DNA of 64,000 nucleotides. It comes from Dendrocalamus latiflorus (Eukaryota > Streptophyta > Magnoliopsida > Poales > Poaceae). Made by a program: the position numbers and the translations under genes. The stretch lies in the NCBI GenBank assembly GCA_017311315.1, contig CM029631.1, forward strand, positions 7,498,514 to 7,562,513, written 5' to 3'. This document shows, piece after piece, positions 45,330 to 58,100 of this stretch (position 1 is its first letter; the number at the start of each line of letters is the position of its first letter). The notes beneath the pieces are model-generated. The model was not told where the DNA came from. It was given only the letters and a program-made list of their open reading frames with translations, and did not search any database.

Positions 45330-47268
45330 TATATTAGAAGCCCTCTTAATTAACTTAGTTGATAAACTATAAGCCCATCAAAGCCCAAAACCACTAGACA
45401 CGCACGACTAATGGCCGGCGGCTGCCCTTGTGCTGCAACACGTTTGTTTGCTGTTTCATCTATCTCCTATACCCTATCTAGGTACTGCATTACTGGTAAT
45501 TGGCCACCAACTAGGAAGTAAGGCCATCTTTCCATCCGATATCGTATTATCAATTTCCAGTGTCGACGTCTCTGCAGCTCGGCGAGGCAGCAATCAGGAG
45601 GATGTTCAAGGTATTTGTCTATTATCTTGACAAACGACAAATCATTGATAATTAATGACCGGGATCTGTATTTCAGTATTTCTTTTGAGATAAAATAGGA
45701 GATGCTTCTTACGAGACTCCATTGCGGTCTATGTGGAGAAAGAAACTATACAGAAGTTCAGATCTGATAAAATTGTTACAAATATGTATGATCTTCTCGG
45801 CAGCAACAGACCAAACTTAAGCTGATAAAGTAGTAATTTTCTTTTATATTTGGCAAACAAGAAAACACAATACTATGTCGGAGTGTAAAGACACTGTTAC
45901 GTGAACTTTATTTTTGTGATCGTCTCTACTGGGCCCTGCCCAAACCAAACTGCCTAAGTTGCCAGCTGCTCTGGACTCTGGAGCTATGTAATATACACAA
46001 GCTTCACGGCTTCAGAGGGTCAGAACTTAGCTCAGATGGGCTTTGCCGCGGCAAGGTAAGGCAGCGCAGGGCAGGGCAGACACGGCCAGCCCTTTCACAT
46101 CAGCAGATACGCTGCCAAGCGACTGCGTCGATCTGCATGTCAGGGGCAGGCACACGATCAAATGCGAATACCAGCTGCCTTCTCGGGGTTGCCTTGCCGC
46201 CCTTCTGTATTATGCTGCTTGTAGCTGCATTTCTCCACCCCTCTGTGTCATTGTCGGCCTCCGTCTCGAGCCCTGTGCATTGCACGCAGCCGCGGCTCAG
46301 CTCGTCGATCGTGCGCCTGCAGGCTGCAGCTTCTATGGCCTGGCAAAGAGGTTTCCTGTTACTACCAAGGCGCAGGATCGGTTCAGGGATGTGTAGCTGC
46401 TTCTGTGCTGAATTTTAGCATTGCGAAAACTTAGTTACGAAATCGGTTCTGGCCAAGACTTAAAAGCCTTGTTTGGATCCTGACCCAAAATAACTAGGTT
46501 CGGCCGGGATTAGGCCATCCAAATGAACCAAGGCATTCTTTTTAGAGAAAAAAATGAACCGAGGCATTGACGTGAGGAGAATCTACAAAGTGGTTACGCT
46601 TCGTGTGGCAAAAGGCATATGTGTGGCCGCTAGCATAATATTTTGTTGATCGGACTTGGTTGCTGGTTGTTATCCACAATACCGCAGAGGAATGAATGAT
46701 CGCTCGCCGTCTGGCTATCGTTTAACTGTAATTGAATGATCTAATAAATAGTACCAGTTAATAAATAGCGTTGGAAGCATCGCGGCACGACAATGGCATG
46801 CGGTGGCGCCGCGCTGCCGGCGGTTCACGCTGCAGAGCCTGGATTGCTGTGCTCCATTATTCCAACAGAAACGAGACAAGCAAAGCTATGGAAGCACAGC
46901 AATAATAAACGCCACCGGATTGCTGTGCACAACGCACGGGAGGGAAGGGAGGCCGCAGGGTTGCAGCCGGTGCAATTGAACGCGCGGCGATTTAATCAAG
47001 CGGGTGGTTTCTACTGCGACTTTATTGGGCGGGGCGCGAACATTCGTGGTGGGAGTTTTAATGGCGGACGAGTCTGCTCGCGTGGTGTGGCTGCGTGGTC
47101 GCGTGACATGTGTGCATCATTCGTGTGCGCGGCTGAACAGGAGATGGAGTGTCACTCACGCGGGTCGGCGCTTGGAGTTGATTGCCTGCCGCGGCACAGA
47201 AGTGTCCGCTGGGATAAGCCGGCGGCCGTGGCCATGGTCCGGTTGTCCGGGAGTCATTTTAATACGAG
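45330..47268. other. Intergenic region, no recognised gene
   Basis: Open frames of 93-159 codons occur at 46043-46418 and 46793-47272 in GC-richer DNA. None resembles a known protein. A short GCCTTGTTTGGATCC...CCAAATGAACCAAGGC pair at about 46469-46540 looks like the remnant of a small MITE. Confidence 0.35.
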
Positions 47269-47271
47269 TTA

Positions 47272-47708
47272 GGGTCTGTTTGGCAGAGCTTCACCACTGA
47301 AAAAATGAATCTGGAGCAGCATATCCATCAAAAACAGCTCCTCCGTGAATCTGGGATACCACCATGGAGCTAGACAAAACTGTTTGGCTTGCACAGCAGC
47401 TCCAGATCCACAAAACTGAGTTTTTGGTGGGAATGACCTGTTTTGCCCATGGGTTTTATGGTGGTATGGGATGGGGTGTGTAACCAGTGGCAAAAGGTGG
47501 GTAATTACCACCCAACTCCACGAGTAGCTACGAAACAAGGTTTCGTGGAGCACCCCTTGAGGTGCTCCATGGATTTCATGAATCTGGAGCTAGATTCAGT
47601 ATTTTGGTGGATCCAGATTTCGTGGAGCTGGAGCGTTTGGGTAAAAATTCATGGAGTGGAACTATTTTTGATAGATCTGGAGTTGGTGGAGCTCTGCCAA
47701 ACAGACCC
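47272..47708. mobile_element. Tourist-like MITE (437 bp)
   Basis: The ends GGGTCTGTTTGGCAGAGCT and AGCTCTGCCAAACAGACCC are perfect 19-bp inverted repeats. TTA lies at 47269-47271 and 47709-47711. The interior carries repeated GGAGCTGGAT/ATCCAGCTCC-like phrases and no coding sequence. Confidence 0.92.
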
Positions 47709-47711
47709 TTA

Positions 47712-50110
47712 GTTACCCGAAGCAAATCCTCTGCCGTTGTGGCAAAGGCACCAACGGCACCACGTTCCGGGCCGTTTGATCCATATTCAATGCACCGGAT
47801 TCCCCCAGGCGAGATACTGTGGGATCAGATTTTCTCACGAGATATTGAGATTTTATCGCTGTCTAGATCCAAGCCGTCCCTTGGTTGATCGGATGGTTAT
47901 GACCATGCCGAACGGCAAAGTACTGTTGTCCTCTGCCTTTCCCATGTGAAGGCAGAGGATCTCTACCCTTTCCAGAAACTAGAACATTGGGCGCGCGAAG
48001 CGCGCCTTGCCATGACTTCAATTGCCATGAACATAATCCATTTTCCCCACTCGACATGATTAAGAATGTACAAATATGTAGATGGTTGCTTCAGTGTATA
48101 GTGGAGCCTTTTAAGGGACAGGCTAATCTGGTGAATGACCCTTGTTTTTTGAAAAAGACACTGACACAAGAGCTAAGAGCTCAAGAGGTCTATCCTTGGA
48201 ACTTATATAAACCATGTTCGGTGACAAAGATTGATGGGACAAAGCACTGGACAAAGCGTGAGCAGTATCAGGCTAACTGTTACAAGAGTTGTGGCAAAAA
48301 TCAAACCTGACGCAAGAGGTGTTGCAAAATACTGAAACTGAACAAAGGAATGCCTTGACCAAAAGCAATGCTAACATAATAGCGTGCTGGACAGGAGAAA
48401 GCAAGTGCATTGCAGAAGACATGGCTCAAAAATAATCTTTCAAGCAGCAGCCAAGAAACTTGGTTGGCCTCAGACATCGCAGCCGTGTAAAAATGTTTGA
48501 ACTCACTAAAAACCGTGGGCAAAACAGCATCAGGGTGGCCTCAGTGTTGACATATGGCAGACCTTGTTCTTTACCATTCACAACACATTAGTTGCCCAAG
48601 GCGACAATTGAACCATGTATGCATCATCATTGGTCTCATGCTGTGTAATAGCATCTATTGAGCTGATTCCATGCATGCACCTGGGCCTCCACGCGTTGAG
48701 GCCATGCCCCGGAGGGAATCTTGCACGCGCCCAGCCGCTCGACCAGGCAATCAAATAAGCGGGAAGTTGCATCCACTGATGCGGGTCAAGCCCATTACAT
48801 ACAATTTGCATATACAGGGAGTTGATTGGTTGGCTGCATTGGTCCATGCTTGTGGGCTTGCGGCATACCACAGCGAGAATGGTGTTCCTCAAGGCTATAC
48901 AATGTAAAAGCCTTGCATCATTACGTTGAGCAAGCATGCATGAAATGGTAATACATTGGCAACAAACTATATGGCAATTTTGCATTTCTATGCTTAATTT
49001 GTTTCTTGCTTAACAAAGATATATCACGATACTGTAAATAACACAGAAAGTTGTAATTCAATATTATGTAGAAAAACACACTATCGGCTTTCTATGCTTT
49101 GGTTGTTACTCAACAAGATATACTCAAGATATGACAATATGGTAGTACCTGGAGCTTCCTTTGAACATTGTATTACTTGCCTGAAGAAACCTTCAACTAA
49201 TCATACATTATCGGTGCAGGGGCCGACATCCCAACCTAGCTTTTTTAGATGGTTGCATTACCAAGAAGGCAAACCACCCAATGAGAAATGAGTCGATCTA
49301 AGCACCAACCTGAAATGTGCAATCGCCGAATTACAGGAACTGCATTTTGCTGGTCATGAAATGTCAGAATCTTTTAAAATTTTCATGTAAATGTGGTTTG
49401 ATAAGCAATATTTCTAGTTTTCATTGGTAATCAGAGATGAAGTTTTCTGAAGATTGAACTAAAATAATTCAGCATATATGGTGGAGTGTGTGGAGTTTTA
49501 GTATTCTAAGTTTTTAACACGTCCATTGACATATACATGAAATACCTTATTTTTGTTTTCCTGCAATCTAATAACCAATCTATGCAGCATGGAAACACAT
49601 TCTTAATATCATGCTTTGTTCTTACTGACAGGTACTTTCAAAATAAACACTTAACCTGCAACTCGTATCAGTAACTTGGAAGAGCTGCAGTTCTTACCAT
49701 GAAGAGTTGCAAACCTGTCTTGTAGGAAACAAAGATGTTTCCATGTTGGAAGGCCAACCAAAGGCTGAAACTTTCAAGGAATCCTTCAGCTGCACTAATC
49801 TAGAGGCCAAAAAAAAAAGCAAAAAATCTCCTAAGGATTTTAAGCAAATATCAATATGGAGCTAGGAGTGCCTGAGATGTAGTGATGGCAAATATCAATA
49901 TTCATACAATCCATTGGCAACTTCGGTTAAAAGGAAAAATCTTTAATATAAGGACTAATATGGCTACAGGAATGGCGAATTGTTTATCTAAGATAAGCGT
50001 GTAACAGTAAAATTTGTCGGATTTACTTTTGTGTGCCTGAAATATAGTGTTCCCAAGCATAACATGATGAGAAGGCAGTCCCCGGAAGTCACAGCCTTCA
50101 CCTTACCCCT
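47712..50110. other. Intergenic region with a small hairpin
   Basis: No gene is recognised. A perfect 11-bp inverted repeat, TCCTCTGCCTT (47929-47939) and AAGGCAGAGGA (47949-47959), could form a short hairpin with a 9-nt loop. A GGCGCGC-GCGCGCC palindrome lies near 47990-48006. The remainder is AT-rich with scattered short frames. Confidence 0.4.
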
Positions 50111-50139
50111 GCAATCAAAAGGAAAGAAGAAACCAGGAA

Positions 50140-50940
50140 TCCTTTATAGCCGTGGAAGGGAGAGAGAGGCCATGCGGTGAGCTGTGGCTGAGCTCAGCGT
50201 GGCATCGGCGGTGGAGTGGACGGCGCATGGCCGGAATGGCCGAAGGGAGTGGGCGCGGCAGGGTATGGGAGACGACGCGACGGGGACGTGAGGAGAGAGA
50301 GAGAGAGCAGGAGTGCAAGGGGGCGACGGAAAATCCGGGGGAGGCGTCGATCGGATCCGGCCTCCCCCTCCGGCCTCTGGGCTCTGGCCTCCCCCTCCGG
50401 CCTCTGGGCTCTGGCCTCCCCCTCCGACCTCCGTGGCTCCCCCTCCGCCTCCGCGCCGACCGGATCCGGCCTCCCCCTCCGGCCTCGGCGCCTCCCCCTC
50501 CGCCTCCGCGCCGACCGGATCCGGCCGCAGCTGAGTCCATCCACCCCCGTGAGCATCCCATCCCGCGGCGGCGGCGGGGGATGGGGAGGCGGCGAGGGAG
50601 AGGGGAGGAGGGGGTTGGGGGGAGGCGGCGGGGGAGCGGGGAAGGAGGGGGGGAACGGGGGAGGAGGGGGCGGCGGGGGAGGAGGAGGCGGCGGGGTAGG
50701 AAGGGGGAGGGGGGAAGCGGCGGCCGGCGGGTGAGCGGGGGAGACGGCGGGGGAGGAGGGGGCGGCGGCGGGGGAGCGGGGGAGGAGGGGGGAGGCGGAA
50801 TGGGGGCACGGGCGGCATGGGCAGCGCGTGAGGGAGAGGGAGGCCAGCGGGAGCCTCGCCACGCGTCGCCGCGCGAAGGCCTCCCCGGGCGCGTGAAACG
50901 CTCTCGCGCGAGCAGACCGGGGGAGGTTTTAATAACTCTG
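50140..50940. repeat. GC-rich low-complexity block with internal tandem repeats
   Basis: From 50360 to 50525 the plus strand repeats GGCCTCCCCCTCCGGCCTC and CGCCTCCGCGCCGACCGGATC in tandem. From 50565 to 50800 it is almost pure G/C with GGGGGAGG every 10-15 bases. Open frames of 170-282 codons exist on both strands in several phases and read as Pro/Arg/Gly-rich low-complexity protein. I judge these to be composition artefacts. The flanks did not reveal terminal repeats. Confidence 0.8.
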
Positions 50941-51065
50941 ATTCAGTACATGTCATTTGGATACTCGCTCCCGCTCTAAAAAAACCATTCACTCTCTTTC
51001 AAAATAGATGCAGTTTAAGATTTTAGCACGGTCTGACGGTCTCCAATGCTCAGCATTCACCATTA

Positions 51066-51250
51066 GTATTTACTAGTTATGTACCCATATGTTGCAACGG
51101 AATTTATTGAATGTATAGAAAATTGTGCTATAGAAGAGAGCTACTCTGATCGGTTGGAAAGTGGAGAATGGTAAGAAGTTAAGAAAATAGAACGGTTAGA
51201 GGAGAATAGACGTACAACCGTCAACTCATTCTTTTATAATAGTAATGATA
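51066..51250. mobile_element. Putative short non-autonomous element (shared ends with 57252-59245)
   Basis: It begins TACTAGTTATGTACCCATATG followed by TTGCAACGG, and ends TTTTATAATAGTAATGATA. A larger interval inside the ORP intron begins and ends with similar phrases. Shared ends around unrelated interiors of different size suggest deletion derivatives of one DNA transposon family. I could not define a target duplication or assign the superfamily. Confidence 0.45.
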
Positions 51251-51512
51251 CCACTTAGGTTTAATAGTTTTCTTACTCGGATACATTGTCGATTTAATAG
51301 TTTTCTTACTGGGATACATTGTCGCTTAGATGGGCTCAAAAGCACTTTTACCTACCACAATGCAATGTTACGTGAGACTTGTATGGAACATATGAATTTG
51401 AATGAGTTTCATGAGAAATAATTTAATTCTTACTCGTGTTCTAAACTAGGCCTAAAAGTTCAATGGGGTTCATTGCTTTTGCCCAAGCAACTATTGCTTA
51501 GAGAAGCGATCA

Positions 51513-52569
51513 GGGTCTCTTTGGAACATAAGAATAAGAACAACGTAGGATTAAAATGTCATGATTTGTTGAATCCTACGGTAAATAAAACAACATAAAT
51601 TGTTCAAAAGATCTGTTTAGACGCCTCACAGGAAAATAACATGAAATTCAAGATTAAATGTTAATCAATTAGAGAGAGAAAAGAGAGGGGAAGAGAGAAG
51701 GTGCATTAGAACTGTCAAAGAAATTGGTAACATGAGGTTATACCTTATGCTAAAATTTCTTCAAAATTGTAGGAATTTTCCCTATCATATGATATTCTTT
51801 TGAAGCAGCTCTACAAACCAAATAGCCCTACTAGGTATTTTTCCTTTGAATTGATTCCTCTATTTTTTTTCCTCCGAAATTTCTTTGATTCGCGGAATTC
51901 TAAAACATGGGAATAGTAAAAACACGAGAATATGATAGAATATATGTGCAAAATATAGGCTTGGAAAACACCGAAATTTTATAGGATTGGTTGTTTGTAA
52001 AGGAATTGTATCCTCTGACGTTGCATTAGGAACGGCAGAGGTGCAGAGTGCTCTGCCTTGGCCTCTCCACACCCGTCGGATTAGGGCACGAACGGACGAG
52101 GCCAACTGCTACAGCGTGTTACAGTAAAACTGAACAACACAAAATAGTATGTTTGCTACAGCTGCTAAAAAGTAGAACTAAACACTACAAAATAGCATCA
52201 ACTGCAATGGCTAGAGAGGAATTCAATCCCGTAATTTGCCTCGGTCTTACTGTGAAGGGAAGAAAAAAAGGGGTGAGAGTGATGTTGTTTTTCATGTGGA
52301 ATTGGGTCGTAGGAAAGTTCTCTGTTTTTTCCTTTAATCAATTCATACGTTTCAAATGGAATATCCTATTTTATAGGAATTTTAAAAGAATTCTTAAAGG
52401 TCATTCTTTTGTTTCAAACGGCCTCGTAGTAATTTTCCTCATATGGTCCTAATCCTTAAAAAATCCATTCATTTTTCTCTGTTCCAAACGGGGTTTGAAC
52501 AATGATCAAGTCCATAGAAACCAGAATCGTTCACTTTTCCTCTAAAATTCCTACAAATCAAAGAGACCC
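51513..52569. mobile_element. Long MITE-like element (about 1.06 kb), probably PIF/Harbinger-type
   Basis: GGGTCTCTTTG at the left and CAAAGAGACCC at the right are perfect 11-bp inverted repeats. The interior contains phrases common in Tourist elements (ATAGGAATTTTAAAAGAATTC, TTCCAAACGG). The neighbouring trinucleotides (TCA left, TAA right) do not match perfectly, so the duplication is either mutated or the ends are off by a base. Its length suggests an internal insertion near 52010-52240. No transposase is seen. Confidence 0.65.
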
Positions 52570-53080
52570 TAAATCTTCTTTTAAGCATTACAAATGCTCC
52601 AAACAGACATAATACCGAAAACTCTTTTTTTAGGAATCTAGAGTTACATAACTGGATACTCTTTCCCTAATGTAGAATACATAAGTAGACAAATTGTACT
52701 GTATCACCGACAAAAAAAGGGACTAAATGAGAAGACAACGAGCACATGCATGAGCTTAGGTGGTGCTCCAACTAGTTTTTAACCTAAGCTTTTGGATATG
52801 GCTTTTGGCTTTTATCTGAAATTGTACTACAACGGCTATTAACTTTTTTAGGAAAAAATTAAAAAAACCGTTATTCGTCACAAACAATGCAAAGGAATAA
52901 AAGAGAAAAAGGGAAAAAAAGCCAAAAGGCTAAAATTAGAAACCGATGCGCTCTAAGTGGTTTTTGGCTTAAATAAACTGAAAGCTAAAAATATCAGAAG
53001 CTAAAGTCATTTGGAGTAGAAGCCTTATCGACACTTATATGTAACGAGGCTTCACCATAGAGCTATGACATGGCAAGGCA
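52570..53080. other. Intergenic region without recognised gene
   Basis: AT-rich DNA with AAGCTTTTGG/CCAAAAGC-type phrases near 52785-52930 that suggest a decayed MITE. No coding signal. Confidence 0.35.
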
Positions 53081-54640
53081 CTAGGGGAGTGAAGGATCAT
53101 ATGAGAGGATTCTGAATGTTATTGTGATGAACTATACTCATGGAGTAGCTGAGACCTAGAACGATCGAAGATGCCAGTTAAGATGGTTGAGCTCAAATAT
53201 GACATAAGAAAGGCGAGAAATATCGAAGAAAAGTTCAAACGGTGGGATTACACCATGTGGCTTGGTCAGTCTAAGTGAGTCATGGTTCGGTAGGACCGAA
53301 ACAGGAAAGAATTACTGATGCATGGCAAGCTAATGATGTACTTACACGCGGTAAGCATGGCGATTGTTTGTAATGAATGGAGAAAACCGGATCAAGTAAG
53401 GGTATTTTGATAGTTTAACTAAAACACCAGAAACGGCTTTGGAAGATAATCGCAACACTTAGAGAGGCGGTTTAGGTCATTGAGAAACTGGTTTGATTAA
53501 GATAAATCAAGGCTAAGGATTTAACGGATTAAATTTTATGTGTTTTGAAAAGCGTATATAAGAGTAGTGTATGAGTTAAACCCATGTGTGAGGTTATCAA
53601 ATTTCCTCCATTGTGCTAAATAGATATTATCCACTAAAAGTTAGATATAGCTGGCTAGCCCATCTATTTAAGAGGTTAGGATATAATCTTATGTTTTACC
53701 ATCCAACCTTACTCTTTTGAGACTAAGTGTTTATGTGTTATGGTTAGGGTTTGAAAGAAGAGTGCTCATGGTGTAATTTCTATCCTCTAAGGTGGAGTGA
53801 CTAAAACTTTTCTTCTCAAGTAGCAATACATTAATTTTATTCATCTCCATGAATAACTCTTGTGTTAATTGATTTGCACATGTCTTTGTTGGGTTTTTTT
53901 CTCTTCTTTTCTCTCTTTTTGATCTTGTTATACCAAGAACGTATGAGAGATGGAGATATCCTCTAGAAATTATCTCCATCCATTATGTACTATGATGGAA
54001 AGTTCACGAAGAAACCCAATTTTGGTTGATTTTAGCCTCTCCAAGTGATTTCGTGATTTAAGGGTTTTTTATTTAATTTCTTTGGTATTCTTATATACTA
54101 TGAAATGTGAAAATTCATCTAAAACTATCTTGGCCATCATCTACTCACAAACAAGTCACATTCACTGTTTTCGGTTTTTGCCTGTTTTTGATGCAACATT
54201 CCTTGAAACTGAAAAAGGTTATAACTTTGATAACGATTTTTTTTCAATCGTTGGTTGAAATAGATTCGTAATATTTTAGAGAAGGTGCATATAAGTTTTA
54301 AGTCATTTGGATCTATAGATCAAAAGCTCTTTTGGATTTTTGGTTGTGAAGTAGTGTTGAAAATAATGTTTTGGGCTGAATTACTATGGCGGCGATCTGG
54401 CCGCTACTGTTTACAGTTCTGGCAAAATTACTGTAGCAGTAAGCTTGCCCAGCAAATTGAAAGGTGTTTCGGTCAGTTTTTTGTTTTAGACTTTTCGTTC
54501 TCTCATCTTTATATCTTTCTATAACTATTAACTATAACTATTAAAGTGAAGATTGACAAATGCTTAAGTAAAAAATTCGAAGACACCATTCATCCTTTCT
54601 TCTATTACCATATCGGTCCTACAGGGGTCATATTCATATT
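53080..54640 (+). repeat. Dispersed LTR-like repeat, copy E
   Basis: It is collinear with 8540-10060 over about 1.5 kb. Landmarks in order are ACCATGTGGCTTGGTCAGTC, GGGTATTTTGATAGTTTA, GGTGGAGTGACTAAAAC, GCAATACATTAATTTT, GATGGAGATATCCTCTAGAAA and, near the end, a block ending AAGACACCATTC. It lies about 0.5 kb downstream of the ORP stop codon. No reading frame is preserved. Confidence 0.75.
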
Positions 54641-55125
54641 CTCATGGATAGAACATACCAGTTTGGCATTCGTTTAAACCAAAATCCAAGAAAAATTAAA
54701 TTCCATCTCCCTGCCATCGACATATACTACCGTTGCAGCACACCGTCATATTCTTTGGCGCTTCAATACACGTTGCCAACCAACATGCAAATGAACTGAG
54801 TGGCCACATTACAACGTCATGACGCAGAATTTCACATTCTTTGGCACTTCAATGCATGTTACATATCCAAATCCAATATACACACAAACGCACTCTGAAC
54901 TTGTGGGAAAGAATTCCTCACAAGAAAACATTGATTCGAAGTGACATTTTGGACGAGCCATTCCTTATTATGTACGGGAAACAATACATCTGAAGGGCAG
55001 CCTTTGCTTACAGGCCAACGGGCATTTAATTGCTCTAATATAAACCACTAAAAATCTGGAATCAACAGATCCCAAAAGAAGAATAAAACAAAACACAGAA
55101 CTAGAAAACCTGTAACCTACTCGAC
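54640..55125 (-). other. ORP gene 3' flank and 3' UTR region
   Basis: This interval follows the ORP stop codon on the minus strand. AT-rich sequence with several AATAAA-like motifs on the minus strand is consistent with a 3' UTR, but the cleavage site cannot be placed. Confidence 0.45.
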
Positions 55126-58100
55126 CTAGTCAGTTATCATCAGATCGTTAGGAACTTGTCCGAAGATGTCTGGGCAGCCTTCCCAGCTGCCCTTTTCTCT
55201 GGATTCCCAGTAACCACCAAGGTAGCGGTATGTGTCGGTAGCTTTATCCTTTTCAAACCACCGAGGTTTCCACCCACTCTCCTGCATCTTTCGTGCCTGC
55301 AGCATAGTTGGTATCAAATCATGATTCATGACGAATGGCTCACTTGGCTTTCAGAACTAGTCAAGCCTAGGGTTCATAGAAAAAATCCAAATGAACTCAA
55401 CTAATTGTTGTTCATGAGTAAACAGACTACGATGACAATTTACAAACTTATTGAAGTAAAAAGGTGTGCATTAGATTGCAGTTGTTTGCCTAGTTCCTGC
55501 TTACTATGCAGTCTTTTCCTCCTATTTTCTTTTACTTATCCAAAATTATTTCGATATTTAGCTAAACTTTCATGGTTCCACACGTTCAGCTGTAGGGCCC
55601 ATTCTACCGCTAGTTGGCTTGTCACTGCATTGCTTAAAAAAATGTGGTACGAACAAGGTTTTGTAAACCAGCATTGGGCTTGCCACAGCCAGCTGGATGG
55701 TTCTGGTTTCTGGTAAGAGTACCAAACAAAACATTGTGCGAACAAGAGGACAGCCACGACCCAGGAGACAAAGTTTCATGCAGAACCTGGTGAATGGGCA
55801 AGAAAAGTCATACAGTTTAATTTGTTCTCTCTAATAATTGCATGTAGTTTTTTGTTTGTAAGCATGTGAATAAAGCATAACCGGTAATCTCATAACTTGC
55901 AATATTGGGCTACAAAGTCTAAGGAAGTGGTCTCTACGTCTAAACCAACTGAGGGCATGTTTACCATTTGTTTGCATCTGTTCATAATAAAGAGGTTCAC
56001 TGGATATTTCTAAAATTATACTCACGAAACAACACATATAGTTTGGCCTGTGGGCAGCAATTGGATTCTAAGATATACACATTGGCATTGGCATGAGCAT
56101 ACCATATCAGTCCACACGAACTTTGTGATCTTATGTTCCATAATGAATTGCAAAATATAACTATGTAAAAAGTTAATCTGAATTATGAATCAGCATGTAT
56201 GACGGAACATCATTCATGGGTTCGGCAAATGACAAATTCTGCGATGCAGCCAATCTAAAAGCTTGCTGTGTCTGGATTCAAATTAGTCATAACTAATGCA
56301 TAGTTTACCAGATTAATGAATGTGAAAGGTTTAGTCATAGACTAACCTGCCGTTGTCTCTGTTCAAGCCTCAACTTCTCAGCATTTGCTCTTTCATATTC
56401 ACCATTCTCTAGGCACCTCTGATCCGGTCGCAATCTTGAATCTGTTGGTGGCAGTTTTTCCTGCTTATACGTTAGACATATCAAGCAATCAATCATTAGT
56501 ATATGAGTCTACATATATCAATATAATGTTAAACTGAAGCTTGGTATGAACCTAAATATCCTTACCTTCAATCCAGGGGTAAGTTCATTTAATGTGATTG
56601 CAAAGCGAGTGAGACTGTATCTAGTGGGAAACTTAGGTGGTTTGCTCCTTTTCCACAACAAATGGGCCTCTGAGAAATTTTCAGATCCCTTGCCTTTTCC
56701 AAAGAAATCACCCATCGCATAGTGCATGCTTTCATCCCACTTTCCAAAGAGTGTAGCGACAGTTCGACCACTTCGGTTCTGAACAATACCTTGTACCTGC
56801 ACATACATCAGTTGAACTGAATAAAGTGTGCTAAGATCAAATAAGATAGTCCATAGATATGGCATTAACAGAAAGTTGAGGTACTCGGACACACAAAGAA
56901 AAAAAAGCCTAGAGGATGAATAAAGAGATTCAAGACAAACAATAGCCATTTTTTATATAAAACAAGTAGCACAAAAGAATCTCTCCAAATTCTCGATAAA
57001 GGCTCTTTTGTACAGAAAATGAGGGGTTGTCGAATGGGATGCTCACATTATTCATACTCACCTAAAGGATGCACGCACAATGTATGTTCTCTTTATACCG
57101 CTAATAAATATACAGTTTTATTTGCTATTCCCCACATGTATATATTGAATATAGTGCTTAGAGATAATAATTAGGGGTAGTATACACATTTTCATTATCT
57201 TCTTGATCTATATGCCAAGAGGAAATACGTCTTACAAACTTGGATGGAGGGAGTATATACCAGTTGATTGCTTGTGCGTTGCTACGGATCTTTTTTTTTA
57301 AAAAAAAAATCATGTTCCATGTTCTAAAAACCCAAAAAAAAACCATCACTGCAGTCGGCTCATCGAATCATTCCATCATCAATTTCCGGTCACTGTCAGA
57401 GAGTTGTGTATGACCTTACGAAACTGAAGTTTATAGGCATTACACAGCTATTTTTTTCAAAAATTTTAGTCAAAATTTAGAGTGTACGATGCGAATCCAA
57501 CAATCTAGATTAACATCTACCTTCCTCTCCATCTCCAACGCTATCCCGCCCACACACACAAATCCATCCATGGCCATCGCCGCTAGATCCCCCCTTTGGT
57601 CACGGCCCATATGGCGCCTCAACGACGCTAGCGAGGCCCACCAGAGCTACGTCATCATCACCTCCTCGTCATCCTCCGCTCAAGCCTCCCCCATGCTTGT
57701 CGCCACCGCGCCCTCTTACGCCTTCTCGAAGCCACGACTTCCTCCTCTTCGCCTCGTTGTCTTTCCCTATGCCACGACCATCAAAAACCAATTTAGAAGA
57801 TATGATTAAAGAGGCGACTTGCCTGAGTGTGTTTCTACTCCCACCAATCCATTAAAATAAGAAATGAGTCATTCGTGTCCTAATCCATCCTCGAAACTGG
57901 CTCCTAATGATAATTTGCAAATTTTAAGAATAAAGCATTTCCTAAATATGATGCAAAAATCCTAATTTAGCATGCTATTCAATATTTCTAATTTGTTTCA
58001 AGATGATTTTCCCTTTTTGTCAAGTCATTTATTTATTTTATGTCGAATTAATTTGGGGTGTAATGCATAGGAGACTTAATAGTTGAATAAATAAATAATG

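Noticed and set aside
46793..47272. Plus-strand 159-codon frame
   Set aside because: No recognisable domain, Arg/Gly/Ala-rich composition in GC-richer DNA, and its end runs up to the target site of the Tourist MITE. Insufficient support for a gene.
50144..50992. Frames of 222-282 codons on both strands
   Set aside because: Low-complexity Pro- or Gly-rich translations of a tandem GC repeat. Equally long frames occur in several phases.
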